Assembly: GCF_005116475.1 (NCBI RefSeq) | Contig: NZ_SWBO01000004.1 | Span: 430,809 to 494,808, forward strand | DNA length: 64,000 nucleotides | Direction: 5' to 3' | DNA from: Pedobacter cryotolerans | GTDB lineage: Bacteria; Bacteroidota; Bacteroidia; Sphingobacteriales; Sphingobacteriaceae | In this document: positions 48,463 through 57,643 of the stretch, one piece after another | Layout of the letters: every line of letters begins with the position of its first letter | How positions within the stretch are numbered: the stretch's first letter is position 1 | The notes under the pieces: model-generated | Told to the model about the DNA's origin: nothing | What the model saw: only the letters and a program-made list of their open reading frames with translations | Databases searched by the model: none | Program-made: the position numbers and the translations under genes

Positions 48463-49107
48463 CTATTTATCTTTTGGGGCAACAGCTCCAGTTTTAATCC
48501 ATTCTATCCATGCTTTTTTAAATTCTGCATGGCTTAATGGTGGGAGCGTGCGACCTTCGCCTGGGTTCCATCCTGCTAAAACAAGACCATCATCTGCGTG
48601 GGCAATTAATTGCTTCATGTTTTTATTTCCATTAGTTTTTGGATTAACCAACTGTTTTGCCAATTGAGATGGGGTTTTACCTTGGAAAACCATTTTCATA
48701 TTTGCTGGAGGCAAATGCCAGTTTGGATCTCCCGGAGGAGTATTTAGCCCTGGCGTATTGGTTGGCTGATGACAGCTATTACATTTCATCGCATTTAAAC
48801 CTTTACCGTCAAGTCCTCTTTTGGGTAGCATGGCGTGTAAATGACTATCATCGCCCTGCAATGGAACATCACCAGCAGGATGACAATTCATACAACGCGG
48901 ACTCATCAGTACGCGATACACCTGCTGGAATGCTTTTACCGAGGTTACGCTATCAATTACAGCCTTTTCGGTTTTTGCAACAGTAACCAATGAGTGGTTT
49001 TCAAAACTGAAACCCATTAATATAATAAATGAAAATAAGATAGTTAGAACGGTAACTGTTCTGGCCTTATTTGAAAAAAGTTTATTGGATTTTAAATGCT
49101 GTTTCAT
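48463..49107 (-). CDS. diheme cytochrome c-type subunit
   Basis: A 214-residue exported protein with an N-terminal anchor/signal helix (TVLTILFSFIILMGF) and two heme-attachment motifs, CMNCH and CNSCH (about residues 72 and 104). It resembles the small cytochromes beside isoquinoline 1-oxidoreductase-type enzymes. It lies 36 bp downstream of the iron-sulfur subunit and is the likely electron acceptor of the Mo enzyme, passing electrons to the respiratory chain. Confidence 0.82.
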   Translation of the reverse strand: MKQHLKSNKLFSNKARTVTVLTILFSFIILMGFSFENHSLVTVAKTEKAVIDSVTSVKAFQQVYRVLMSPRCMNCHPAGDVPLQGDDSHLHAMLPKRGLDGKGLNAMKCNSCHQPTNTPGLNTPPGDPNWHLPPANMKMVFQGKTPSQLAKQLVNPKTNGNKNMKQLIAHADDGLVLAGWNPGEGRTLPPLSHAEFKKAWIEWIKTGAVAPKDK

Positions 49108-49143
49108 AAAATGAGTTTAATTTAGGAGACTATATTTCTTAGC

Positions 49144-49602
49144 TCACTTTTTTTGATCTTTGGCAGCCAATTGAATAGCTTCTCTAATGCGTAGGTACGT
49201 ACCACAACGGCAAATATTTCCTGCCATGGCATCATCAATATCTTCGTTTGTAGGGTTTTTATTTTCTTTGAGCAGTACCGCTGCCGACATGATTTGACCA
49301 GCTTGGCAATAACCGCATTGAGAAACATCAAGCTCTAGCCAAGCTTTTTGTAAGGGGTGCGAATTTGTTTCTGATAGTCCTTCGATAGTGACTACCTTTT
49401 TACCTTCGGCACGACTTAGTTTGGTTACGCAAGAACGAACAGCTTCGCCATTCAAATGCACAACACAGGCTCCGCACTGCGCAACTCCGCAGCCGTATTT
49501 GGTGCCAACTAATCCGATAATATCCCTTAGAACCCATAATAATGGAGTATCTGGATCTGCATCTATGTTATAATTTTTCTTATTTATATTTAAAGTAGCC
49601 AT
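49144..49602 (-). CDS. Mo hydroxylase [2Fe-2S] small subunit (IorA-like)
   Basis: A 152-residue protein with two [2Fe-2S] clusters: the plant-ferredoxin-type motif [13 protein letters not shown] with a later Cys (about residues 38-60), then [10 protein letters not shown] and [15 protein letters not shown] (about residues 97-135). This matches the small subunit of the isoquinoline 1-oxidoreductase/aldehyde dehydrogenase family. No own signal peptide, so it probably follows the Tat-exported large subunit. 30 bp downstream of the large-subunit gene. Confidence 0.92.
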   Translation of the reverse strand: MATLNINKKNYNIDADPDTPLLWVLRDIIGLVGTKYGCGVAQCGACVVHLNGEAVRSCVTKLSRAEGKKVVTIEGLSETNSHPLQKAWLELDVSQCGYCQAGQIMSAAVLLKENKNPTNEDIDDAMAGNICRCGTYLRIREAIQLAAKDQKK

Positions 49603-49632
49603 AATTAAAATATGCTGAATGAACGATTTTTA

Positions 49633-51891
49633 TTAAACTATTGGTTTATCGGTTGGTTTTAAAGAGTAAGGTTGTTTGTAAAAACGCTGACCTGAAGCTT
49701 TGTACAATGCATTCGCAACCGCACCAAAAACTGGTGGGAAAGGCGGTTCTCCCAATCCGGTAGGGTCTATGTCATTTTTAACAAAGAAAACTTCTACTTT
49801 TTTCGGTGCTTCACGCATACGGATAATCCGGTAGTTATGGAAGTTTCGCTGTTCAGAAACCCCATTTTTATGCGTTAGCCCTCCATAAAGTGCATTTCCG
49901 ATACCATCAACCACAGCACCCTGCACCATATTCGAAGCAGCATCTGGATTGACAACAATACCACAATCAATTGCGCTAAAAACCTGCTTTACATACGGCT
50001 CGCCATCTCTAATCACCATATCTACCACATGGGCGGCATAAGAGCTATGGCAAAAATAGGCTGCCACACCACGACTGTATTTCTCAGTTCCCGAATTTTT
50101 CCAACCAGATTTATCCCTTACCAATTCTAATACACCAGCGTATCGGGCGGCATCATATTCGTTGTTTTTTCCAACAGGATTTTCCTTTGCTCTTTTTAAA
50201 AGTTCCAGGCGAAATTCTATCGGGTCTTTACCCATTGCTTCGGCCACTTCATCGAGGAATGATTGCTCGGCTGCTGCATTAAAGTTTGATCGAGGTGCCC
50301 TAAATGCTCCAACTGTAATGTTAGAGGGGATCTGCCAACCTTCGGCAAGATAATTATCGACCGCACCAGCCGGAAATCTATTGGCATGGATTGGATGCTC
50401 TGGAATACCACCACCTTTTACGTGAAAAGCAATCAGTTTTTTATCTGCATCCAGTGCAGCACGGTAAGTTGCGGTGTACATTGGTCGGTAAATTCCGTAG
50501 GTCATATCATCTTCCTTAGAATATATCAACTTAACAGGAGCATTTACTTTCTTAGAAATTAATGCCGCTTCAACCAAATAATGTCCATAAGCCCTTCGTC
50601 CAAATCCGCCCCCCATTCTGGTCATTTGTATTTCTATTTTATCAGCAGGTAGTTTTAAAATTTTAGAGAGTGTTGGTTCTGTCCAACCAGGAGCTTGCAA
50701 AGGTCCAACCAGCAAAGCTTTATCTGCGGTTACATGTGCAAAGAAATTGATGGGTTCCATACAATTATGTGCAAGAAACGGAGCTGTAAAAGTGCGTTCA
50801 ATAACCTGTGCAGCATTCTTGAATGCAGTTTCAGGATCGCCATCTTTTCTCAACAACTGTGCTGGTTTACTGGCAAAGTCTTGCATTTTTTGGTACTGGG
50901 CGTCACTACTTTCCAATTCTCCCGGCACAACAACTTCTCTTGCACCACCTCGTCCGCCCATGGTATCTTTGGTATCGCCTGCAGGTTTCCATTTTACTAT
51001 CAATTTCTTACGGGCGTTCATTACCTCCCAAGTAGTTTTGCCTACAACAACCACTACTTCATTAAAAGTACGTACGTCAAATCCGCCCTGTTCAAATCCA
51101 TCTTCGTAAATTTTTTGCCTAAAAACCTCTTTCACGCCTGGCATTTTTAGTGCAGCAGTAGCATCAAAAGAATCCACAGTCATACCGAAACCCGGCGGAT
51201 GTTCAATCATAGCGATCAGCATACCATCATATTTATAATCCAGACCAAAAAGTGGCTTGCCAGATATGATTTTGGTACCCTCTACATTCTTTTTTGAGGT
51301 TCTAACAATATTAAAGTTTTTGATGTCCTTAGGTTTTACCACGCCTTTAGCCACGGTAACACCAGCGGCTTTTGTAGCAAAATCTCCATATTTTCCTTTT
51401 TTTCCAGTTTTTTCATGGTAAAGCATACCAGCTTTGGTGGTTATTTCTTCAGCCGGAACTCCCCAAGTCTGGGCAGCCGCCTGTACCAACATATAACGTG
51501 CAGTAGCGCCAGCCTCGCGAAGAATTCTCCAGTACATTCTTACCGAGTTACTACCTCCCGTAAACTGGGAGCCTAATTTAACGCTGTCATGTGGTCCCAT
51601 CTCAACCAATACCTTTTGCCATTCTACATCTAACTCCTCGGCTACAATCATCGGTAGCGAAGTCATCACATTCTGGCCAAACTCTGGATTAGGACAGATA
51701 ATTTTGATGGTATTATCGGGCATGATCTTAACATAACCATTTAGTTCGATCAGCTCAGCAGGAGTGCCAAGCGTTCCAGTCCTTTCAGAGATGTCAAAAT
51801 TTGCCAAACCAGTAAAATGGATCATTAACCCACCTCCAAGCAGGGCTGAAGATTTTAGGAAGGTACGTCTACTGTTATTTGTCTTTTCCAT
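49633..51891 (-). CDS. Mo hydroxylase molybdopterin-binding large subunit (IorB-like)
   Basis: A 752-residue molybdenum-hydroxylase subunit of the xanthine dehydrogenase family, IOR-type. The N-terminal NNSRRTFLKSSALLGGGLMI is a Tat signal. Molybdopterin contacts are MTRMGGGFGRRAYGHYLV and PHNCMEPINFFAHV; the catalytic Glu is in TGLGEPPFPPVFGAVANAL near the C terminus. The family hydroxylates aldehydes or N-heterocycles with water as oxygen donor. Its predicted extracytoplasmic site suits oxidation of small aldehydes or aromatics taken from outside. Confidence 0.9.
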   Translation of the reverse strand: MEKTNNSRRTFLKSSALLGGGLMIHFTGLANFDISERTGTLGTPAELIELNGYVKIMPDNTIKIICPNPEFGQNVMTSLPMIVAEELDVEWQKVLVEMGPHDSVKLGSQFTGGSNSVRMYWRILREAGATARYMLVQAAAQTWGVPAEEITTKAGMLYHEKTGKKGKYGDFATKAAGVTVAKGVVKPKDIKNFNIVRTSKKNVEGTKIISGKPLFGLDYKYDGMLIAMIEHPPGFGMTVDSFDATAALKMPGVKEVFRQKIYEDGFEQGGFDVRTFNEVVVVVGKTTWEVMNARKKLIVKWKPAGDTKDTMGGRGGAREVVVPGELESSDAQYQKMQDFASKPAQLLRKDGDPETAFKNAAQVIERTFTAPFLAHNCMEPINFFAHVTADKALLVGPLQAPGWTEPTLSKILKLPADKIEIQMTRMGGGFGRRAYGHYLVEAALISKKVNAPVKLIYSKEDDMTYGIYRPMYTATYRAALDADKKLIAFHVKGGGIPEHPIHANRFPAGAVDNYLAEGWQIPSNITVGAFRAPRSNFNAAAEQSFLDEVAEAMGKDPIEFRLELLKRAKENPVGKNNEYDAARYAGVLELVRDKSGWKNSGTEKYSRGVAAYFCHSSYAAHVVDMVIRDGEPYVKQVFSAIDCGIVVNPDAASNMVQGAVVDGIGNALYGGLTHKNGVSEQRNFHNYRIIRMREAPKKVEVFFVKNDIDPTGLGEPPFPPVFGAVANALYKASGQRFYKQPYSLKPTDKPIV

Positions 51892-52037
51892 ATCGGATAA
51901 ATTGAATATTTTCTTTGCAGGTATGCTTTTGCTATCTACAAGATAGTTTATTAATTTTTGTTGATTGCTATTAATAGATGGTTAAGCTAAAGTTATAGAC
52001 CAATTCCGCTTTATCATCTATGGAGAATTGAAACCAA

Positions 52038-52946
52038 TTAATGTTTTTGTCCTTTATTAATTGCAAATAGATGTAATATTTGAGGGAAAAGTGCAGCCAT
52101 ATACTCTTCAGCTCCCTTTTTAGAACCTGGAAAAGTAAGTGCCAGGGTATCTCCAATAAAACCGGCAACTCCCCTCGAAAGCATGGCATAGGGCATACGT
52201 TCCTGACCATAGCTTCTTGCTGTTTCCATAATTCCATCAATTTTACGCTCAATTAGAGGTGCAATTGCCTCTGGAGTAACATCCCTTGGCGAAAGTCCTG
52301 TACCCCCAGTAAAAATTATCAGTTGATGTTTGCTAGTGCAAAGTTCTAGTGCCTTTGCTTTAATCGTTTCCAGATCATCCTTTACAATTTCATAGGTTAG
52401 CGTGTCTATCCCAAATGTTCCTAACTTGGAGATGATGCTTTTTCCAGAGCTGTCTTGGGCTTCGCCCGATGCTACCGAATCGGAACAAACAATAACTGCC
52501 GCTTTAATTTCTGGGAATTTAAGATTTTTTAAATCTGATTTTCCACCAGATTTTTTAAGCAGTTTAATACTGCTGATTTCAACTCCCTTGTCGATGGGTT
52601 TGAGCATATCGTACATTGTTAATGCGGTAATTGAAGCGCCATGCATTGCTTCAACTTCTACACCTGTTTTATAAATGGTATGCACCTCAACAGTAATGAT
52701 AACGTTTAGGTTTTCAATCTCGTAACTGATTGCCGTATATTCAATTGGAAGGGGGTGGCAATCGGGAATAAGGTCACTGGTTTTTTTAACGCCCAATAAA
52801 CCTGCGGCACGGGCAAATTCAAATACATCTCCCTTTGGTATTTTACGTTGTTTAATAGCGGCTATGGTTTCTGGTTTAGAAACACTAACAGTTGCTGTGG
52901 CAATGGCAATGCGTAAAGAACTCGATTTATGTGTAATATCAACCAT
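52038..52946 (-). CDS. MoaC-MogA/MoaB fusion, molybdopterin biosynthesis
   Basis: A 302-residue fusion. The N-terminal domain (about 1-150) is MoaC, cyclic pyranopterin synthase: KKTSDLIPDCHPLPIEY and VEVEAMHGASITALTMYDML. The C-terminal domain (about 155-302) is MogA/MoaB, which adenylylates molybdopterin before metal insertion: AAVIVCSDSVASGE, IFTGGTGLSPRDVTPEA. The start at 52946 (MVDITHK) is chosen because it begins one base after the moaE stop, while an upstream Met would overlap moaE by 38 bp and is not a MoaC start. Confidence 0.88.
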   Translation of the reverse strand: MVDITHKSSSLRIAIATATVSVSKPETIAAIKQRKIPKGDVFEFARAAGLLGVKKTSDLIPDCHPLPIEYTAISYEIENLNVIITVEVHTIYKTGVEVEAMHGASITALTMYDMLKPIDKGVEISSIKLLKKSGGKSDLKNLKFPEIKAAVIVCSDSVASGEAQDSSGKSIISKLGTFGIDTLTYEIVKDDLETIKAKALELCTSKHQLIIFTGGTGLSPRDVTPEAIAPLIERKIDGIMETARSYGQERMPYAMLSRGVAGFIGDTLALTFPGSKKGAEEYMAALFPQILHLFAINKGQKH

Positions 52947-52947
52947 A

Positions 52948-53391
52948 TTATTTATTTTCTTTCCATTGGTGGGTATTGTCTTCAAATATTTCTTTGCCCC
53001 ATATTGGCAATTCTGCCTTTAACCGTTCTACTATTTCTGTACAGGCATCGATTGCTGGTTTTCTGTGGGCAGATGAGGTAAAAACAAAAAGACATATTTC
53101 CCCGTTCTTAATGTTGCCCAAACTATGGTGAACATGCATACAGTTTAAGGGATATTTCTCGAATATTTCTTCCCTAATCTCATGCATTTTTTCAAGTGCT
53201 GCATCCTCAAAAGTCGTGTACTCAATAGCTGATACTGTTTTTCCCTCAATTTCATCGGCTCGTACCTGTCCCATAAATATGCTATGCCCGCCGATTGCTG
53301 TTTTTGTACTGTGTTTGGCAATGCTTTCTGCAATAAATGCAGATGATATCGGGCCATTTACAAATATGTTTTTAATCTTTTTCTCACTCAT
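52948..53391 (-). CDS. moaE: molybdopterin synthase large subunit
   Basis: A 147-residue MoaE: IFMGQVRADEIEGKTVSAIEY, HVHHSLGNIKNGEICLFVF, then the C-terminal LPIWGKEIFEDNTHQWKEN that lines the active site. It converts cyclic pyranopterin phosphate to molybdopterin with sulfur from MoaD. It overlaps the MoeB-like gene by 8 bp and is directly before the MoaC fusion. Cytoplasmic. Confidence 0.9.
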   Translation of the reverse strand: MSEKKIKNIFVNGPISSAFIAESIAKHSTKTAIGGHSIFMGQVRADEIEGKTVSAIEYTTFEDAALEKMHEIREEIFEKYPLNCMHVHHSLGNIKNGEICLFVFTSSAHRKPAIDACTEIVERLKAELPIWGKEIFEDNTHQWKENK

Positions 53392-54460
53392 GTGCTGTAA
53401 AATAATTGCGCCATTTAACTATTCCACCTTTAAGGCTGTAAATGTTCTTTGTATTTCCGTATTTGTCTAATAATGCTTCGGCAGCTGCTACGCTACGGAT
53501 ACCATGTTGGCAAATTAATATGATGTTTTTTTGTTCAATTTCTGTGGTCAAATAAGTATCAAAACCCGACATAGGGATTTTTTGATATAACTTTGAGTTG
53601 AGCTGTGGAACTTCGTTTACTTCTCTCACATCAATAAGTATTGCTGATGGATTTGCGATGAATTGATCTAATTCTTCTGCACCAATTTCCATAAAATTTG
53701 GCTGGGATGTATTCAGATCATCGAACGTATAATCCGTTCCGGGCGAAATTTCTATTGCGTATTGCTCATTTGTTAGTAGGTTATAGTGTAGCAGGGTGTT
53801 TGTTAGCGGTTTGCCTATTCCCGTGACCAATTTGATACACTCTGCCGCTGCCATTGTCCCAATAATACCGGGCAGTACACCCAAAACACCATTTTCTTCA
53901 CAATTTGGAATTTCGCCTACTGATGGTGGAATAGGGAAGAGGTCTCGATAGTTGGTAGCAGTGCCATTATTATCAGCTAAGTTAAAAATAGCCAGTTGAC
54001 CTTCAAACCCTGAAACTGCCGCAAAGATGAGCGGTTTTTTTAGCTGTGCAGTTGCATCGTTAACCAAATATCTGGTCTTAAAATTATCACTTCCATCTAA
54101 TACGATATCATAGTCAGAAATGATTTCCAGTACGTTTTGCTTATCTATATCAAATGGATGCGCAACGATTTCAATCTCTGGGTTCAATTCTGTTAGCTTT
54201 TTTGCGGCAACCACCGATTTTTGCATTCCAATTTCAGCTGTGCTATATAATATTTGTCTGTGAAGATTAGACAATTCAATGTGATCGCCGTCTATAATGC
54301 CGAGATAGCCAATACCTGCTGCTGCCAGATATTGAAGGGCAGGGCAGCCTAGTCCGCCAGCACCAATAACGAGCACTTTGGCTTCAGAAAGCTTCGCTTG
54401 TGCTGCCTTTCCAAATCCATTAAGGATGATCTGTCTGTGGTATCTTCCGTTTTCCATCAT
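53384..54460 (-). CDS. MoeB/ThiF-type adenylyltransferase fused to rhodanese
   Basis: A 358-residue E1-like enzyme. The ATP-binding glycine motif is VLVIGAGGLGCPALQYLA (about residues 29-46), then IDGDHIELSNLHRQ and the catalytic-region NCEENGVLGVLPG. A rhodanese domain (about 262-358) has the active loop ICQHGIRSVAAAE. It activates the MoaD C terminus and could supply sulfur, as MOCS3 does. The two CxxC zinc motifs of E. coli MoeB are absent. It overlaps moaD by one base. Confidence 0.85.
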   Translation of the reverse strand: MMENGRYHRQIILNGFGKAAQAKLSEAKVLVIGAGGLGCPALQYLAAAGIGYLGIIDGDHIELSNLHRQILYSTAEIGMQKSVVAAKKLTELNPEIEIVAHPFDIDKQNVLEIISDYDIVLDGSDNFKTRYLVNDATAQLKKPLIFAAVSGFEGQLAIFNLADNNGTATNYRDLFPIPPSVGEIPNCEENGVLGVLPGIIGTMAAAECIKLVTGIGKPLTNTLLHYNLLTNEQYAIEISPGTDYTFDDLNTSQPNFMEIGAEELDQFIANPSAILIDVREVNEVPQLNSKLYQKIPMSGFDTYLTTEIEQKNIILICQHGIRSVAAAEALLDKYGNTKNIYSLKGGIVKWRNYFTAHE

Positions 54461-54693
54461 TATCCGCCAGAAAATGGCGGCATAATTGCCACCGAATCGT
54501 TGTTGTTAATTAGTGTATTTACCTGCACCAGTTTTTTATTCACGGCAAGCTTGTATTTCATTGATGAAAGACGTGGAAACTTGTTTTCAAGGTGTTCACG
54601 CAACTGTTCTGTATCAACTATTCCTTCCAATTGAAGCTCTTGGTTTTGCAGAAACTCGGCAATCTTGCCAAAACTTATTATTTCTATTTCCAT
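54460..54693 (-). CDS. moaD: molybdopterin synthase sulfur carrier
   Basis: A 77-residue ubiquitin-like protein ending in the obligatory Gly-Gly (MPPFSGG). The last residue is adenylated and then thiocarboxylated to donate sulfur to the pterin. Its stop overlaps the start of the MoeB-like gene by one base, which fits their physical partnership. Confidence 0.9.
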   Translation of the reverse strand: MEIEIISFGKIAEFLQNQELQLEGIVDTEQLREHLENKFPRLSSMKYKLAVNKKLVQVNTLINNNDSVAIMPPFSGG

Positions 54694-54735
54694 AAACTTA
54701 ATTTACGCATAAGATATCTAAGATCAAATTTCATA

Positions 54736-55476
54736 TTATGCGGTAGTAAATAACAATTTATAACTGGCAAGGGCAAGTACGGTTGCCAACACATATTTCA
54801 AAGCATTTTGCGGCAATTTTAGCGAACCAAAATAGGCGCCGGCAATTCCTCCAACAAAAGCAATAGCTACATAAAGGAACATATCGGTAGTAAAGTTGAT
54901 GCCCTTAACAAGCTGACCTGCAAGACCAGCTACCGAATTTACAAATATAAAAGCTGCACTAATAGCTGCTGTTTGTTTCTGGTCGGTCCATTTTAAGAGG
55001 ATAAGAATGGGCGATAAAATTATGCCTCCACCTATGCCAATCATTCCGGAAAGCAGGCCAATAATTGCACCAATCAATAGTGAAAGAGGAATGTTAGGGG
55101 CTTTCTGGTCTTTAGGATCTGTATTTGGGAAAAAGAAAAACCGTACCACAGGAATGATCAATAGCCCACCTAATATTTTTTTGTAAATGTTACTTTCTAT
55201 AGCCATTGTTCCACCCAAAAAGGATGCAGGAATAGACGTAACTACAAAAGGCCAAAAAGTTTTCCATTTAAAATGTCCACCCCTGTAGAATTGGGCAAAA
55301 GATACCGAAGAAACAAACAGATTGAGCAATAGGGCGGTTGGTTTCATCACCAACGGTGAGATGGCAAATATTGCCATTAAGGCCAAATAACCACTAGCAC
55401 CACCATGACCCACCGATGCATAAAGAAACGCTACGATGAATAAGAGTGAGAAGAAAAGTATAAATTCTGTCTGCAT
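54736..55476 (-). CDS. TSUP/TauE-SafE family membrane transporter
   Basis: A 246-residue transporter with about eight membrane helices and the TSUP repeat YASVGHGGASGYLALMA and GMIGIGGGIILSPILILL. TSUP proteins carry sulfite, sulfate, sulfoacetate or other small anions. It lies inside the molybdenum cofactor operon, 3 bp before moeA on the strand and 42 bp from moaD. No modABC genes are present, so it may import an oxyanion or sulfur compound needed for the cofactor; this is inference. Confidence 0.75.
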   Translation of the reverse strand: MQTEFILFFSLLFIVAFLYASVGHGGASGYLALMAIFAISPLVMKPTALLLNLFVSSVSFAQFYRGGHFKWKTFWPFVVTSIPASFLGGTMAIESNIYKKILGGLLIIPVVRFFFFPNTDPKDQKAPNIPLSLLIGAIIGLLSGMIGIGGGIILSPILILLKWTDQKQTAAISAAFIFVNSVAGLAGQLVKGINFTTDMFLYVAIAFVGGIAGAYFGSLKLPQNALKYVLATVLALASYKLLFTTA

Positions 55477-55479
55477 ATT

Positions 55480-56673
55480 TTAGGGTAATATGAGTACGGT
55501 TACCTGTTCGCCTTTTTTAAACACCGATCTATCTTCTTCTAAAAGGATGAGGCAATTTGCCTGTGCAAAAGAGCTAAGTTTATAGGATTCTTGTGCTCCC
55601 AAGGGCTTGACTGAGCCATCTGTATATAATCCTTTTAAAAAATGGGTAAGGCCTGTAGGTTTTTGGTAATCGCTTTCTAAAATTGCATTGGTTTGTAGCA
55701 CTTTGTTTGCATTATTGGTAAGAAATGCAACGGCAAGTAATACATAATTATAAAAACAGCTCAATACTGATGAAGGATTTCCCGGCAGGCCAAAAATCAA
55801 TTGCTTTTCCTTTTTTCCGAAATACAGGGGCTTTCCAGGCTTCTGTTTTACCTTATGGAAGATTTGTTGTACACCACATCTTTCAGCAGCTTTAATTACA
55901 AAATCATAATCGCCCACACTAACACCACCGGTTAACAATACCACATCGCTTTTATGTAGCGCAAGTTCCAAAGTTTCGGTTAAGATTTCTAGTTCATCCT
56001 TAGCTTCAAAAATTTCGATATGTTCAATTCCAATCTGTTTTAAGGCAGCTTTTAATGCATAGGAATTTGATTCGTAAACCTGTCCGAATGCCAATGGCTG
56101 ACCGGGTTTTTGCAATTCATTGCCCGTTAAAATGATAGCTATTTTTGGTTGGGGAATTACACTTACTTCATCAATGCCAATGCCTGCAAGAAAACCAATT
56201 GCAGCCGGCGTTAGTTGGCTGCCTTTGCTCATCGCAAGGTTGCCAGAACTAATTTCTGATCCTTTTTCCCTGGCGTTCAATCCTTTTTTTAAATTGGCAT
56301 CGTTGATGATGAGCTTACCATTGATAACAGCTACTTTTTCTTGCATAACAACGGTATCAGCTCCCTTTGGCAAAGGGGCTCCGGTAAAAATGCGGCAAGC
56401 TTCGCCTTGGTTTATTGCGGTTTCATTTGCAGATCCGGCAGCCATTTCCCCAACGATAGTAAATTCAGTTATTTCTTCTTCAAATTTTATTGCGTAACCA
56501 TCCATTGATGATTGCCTAAAAGCTGGAATATCACAGGTGGCATTGATATCTTCTGACAAAACAAGACCAAAAGCTTGATTGAGGTTTACCCTAATTGCAG
56601 CAAGTGGGCTAACATGTTTGGTAATTAATTCTTTTGCTTCATTTACAGAAATCATAAATCGCTTATCCTCCAA
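55480..56673 (-). CDS. moeA: molybdopterin molybdenumtransferase
   Basis: A 397-residue MoeA, which inserts molybdate into adenylylated molybdopterin. Recognisable segments are ACDIPAFRQSSMDGYAIK, RIFTGAPLPKGADTVVMQE, LLTGGVSVGDYDFVIKA and KPGKPLYFGKKEKQLIFGLPGNPSS. The three-domain length is normal. It overlaps moaA by 11 bp and lies 3 bp from the TSUP gene, so it is translated as part of the same unit. Confidence 0.93.
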   Translation of the reverse strand: MEDKRFMISVNEAKELITKHVSPLAAIRVNLNQAFGLVLSEDINATCDIPAFRQSSMDGYAIKFEEEITEFTIVGEMAAGSANETAINQGEACRIFTGAPLPKGADTVVMQEKVAVINGKLIINDANLKKGLNAREKGSEISSGNLAMSKGSQLTPAAIGFLAGIGIDEVSVIPQPKIAIILTGNELQKPGQPLAFGQVYESNSYALKAALKQIGIEHIEIFEAKDELEILTETLELALHKSDVVLLTGGVSVGDYDFVIKAAERCGVQQIFHKVKQKPGKPLYFGKKEKQLIFGLPGNPSSVLSCFYNYVLLAVAFLTNNANKVLQTNAILESDYQKPTGLTHFLKGLYTDGSVKPLGAQESYKLSSFAQANCLILLEEDRSVFKKGEQVTVLILP

Positions 56674-57643
56674 TGGTAATCATACTTCTGTTAACAATAC
56701 TATCTGCATCCAAAGTTTCAAAATGTTTACCCAGCTGACCGCCCAATTCTTTTTTCTTGCTCCAAATAGAAGCCTTGATGAGGGGAAGTATTTCTTCCTT
56801 ATTTCTCAGGGCCGTAAGCAGGTCGGTTTCGCCGTCGCTGAACAAACAGTTTTTTAATTTACCATCGGCAGTAAGACGCATTCGGTTACAGGTGCTGCAA
56901 AATGGGGCAGTCATGGTACTGATGATGGCAAAAGAACCTTCATGGCCTGGTATCATGAAACTTTTGGCAGTGTCATGAGGTGCCGCCTTCACCGGAAGTA
57001 CGGTAAAATCTTCTTCTACAGTTGCTAAGATCTCATCTAAGGAAAATAATTTGTTACTGGTCCATTTGTTGCCACTAAATGGCATAAACTCAATAAAACG
57101 GATTTGTACGGGATTATGTTTAGTCCACTCGATAAAGTCTTTAATTTCGTTATCATTTAAACCTTTCATTACCACCATGTTTATTTTTACGGTGATCTTA
57201 TTTTGTAACAGGAGTTCGATATTGCTACGCACCTGATGAAAAAGATCCCGTCTGGTAATCATAAAGAACTTTTCTGGCTGCAGTGTATCCAAGCTAATAT
57301 TGATGCTCTTTATTCCAGCTGCAATCAACGTTGGCAACATTTCGGCGATCCTTGTTCCATTGGTGGTAATCACAAGCTCTACAGGTAATTTACCAAGTTC
57401 AGCGATAATTTCTGCTGCATCTTTTCGTACCAGAGGCTCACCACCGGTAAGTCTAATTTTTTTTACGCCCTGTTCAACAAATATTTTCGCCAGCGTTAAA
57501 ATCTCATCAGGCTGCATTAAACGAGAGGCTGGGGTAAAATCATAGTCTTCTTCGGGCATGCAATAAAAGCATCGGAAGTTACAGTTATCGGTTAGCGATA
57601 TCCTCAGGTAATCATGTACGCGTCCAAAAGAATCTGCTATCAT
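56663..57643 (-). CDS. moaA: GTP 3',8-cyclase (radical SAM)
   Basis: A 326-residue radical SAM enzyme that starts cofactor synthesis from GTP. The N-terminal cluster motif is CNFRCFYCMP, the second C-terminal cluster is CSTCNRMRLTADGKLKNC, and the protein ends in GG, as MoaA requires. It overlaps moeA by 11 bp and the NTP-transferase gene by 4 bp. Confidence 0.95.
   Translation of the reverse strand: MIADSFGRVHDYLRISLTDNCNFRCFYCMPEEDYDFTPASRLMQPDEILTLAKIFVEQGVKKIRLTGGEPLVRKDAAEIIAELGKLPVELVITTNGTRIAEMLPTLIAAGIKSINISLDTLQPEKFFMITRRDLFHQVRSNIELLLQNKITVKINMVVMKGLNDNEIKDFIEWTKHNPVQIRFIEFMPFSGNKWTSNKLFSLDEILATVEEDFTVLPVKAAPHDTAKSFMIPGHEGSFAIISTMTAPFCSTCNRMRLTADGKLKNCLFSDGETDLLTALRNKEEILPLIKASIWSKKKELGGQLGKHFETLDADSIVNRSMITIGG

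Noticed and set aside
50695..51150. Long plus-strand open frames opposite the Mo-hydroxylase gene
   Set aside because: They are shadows of the well-supported large-subunit gene; the sequence has no recognisable domain.
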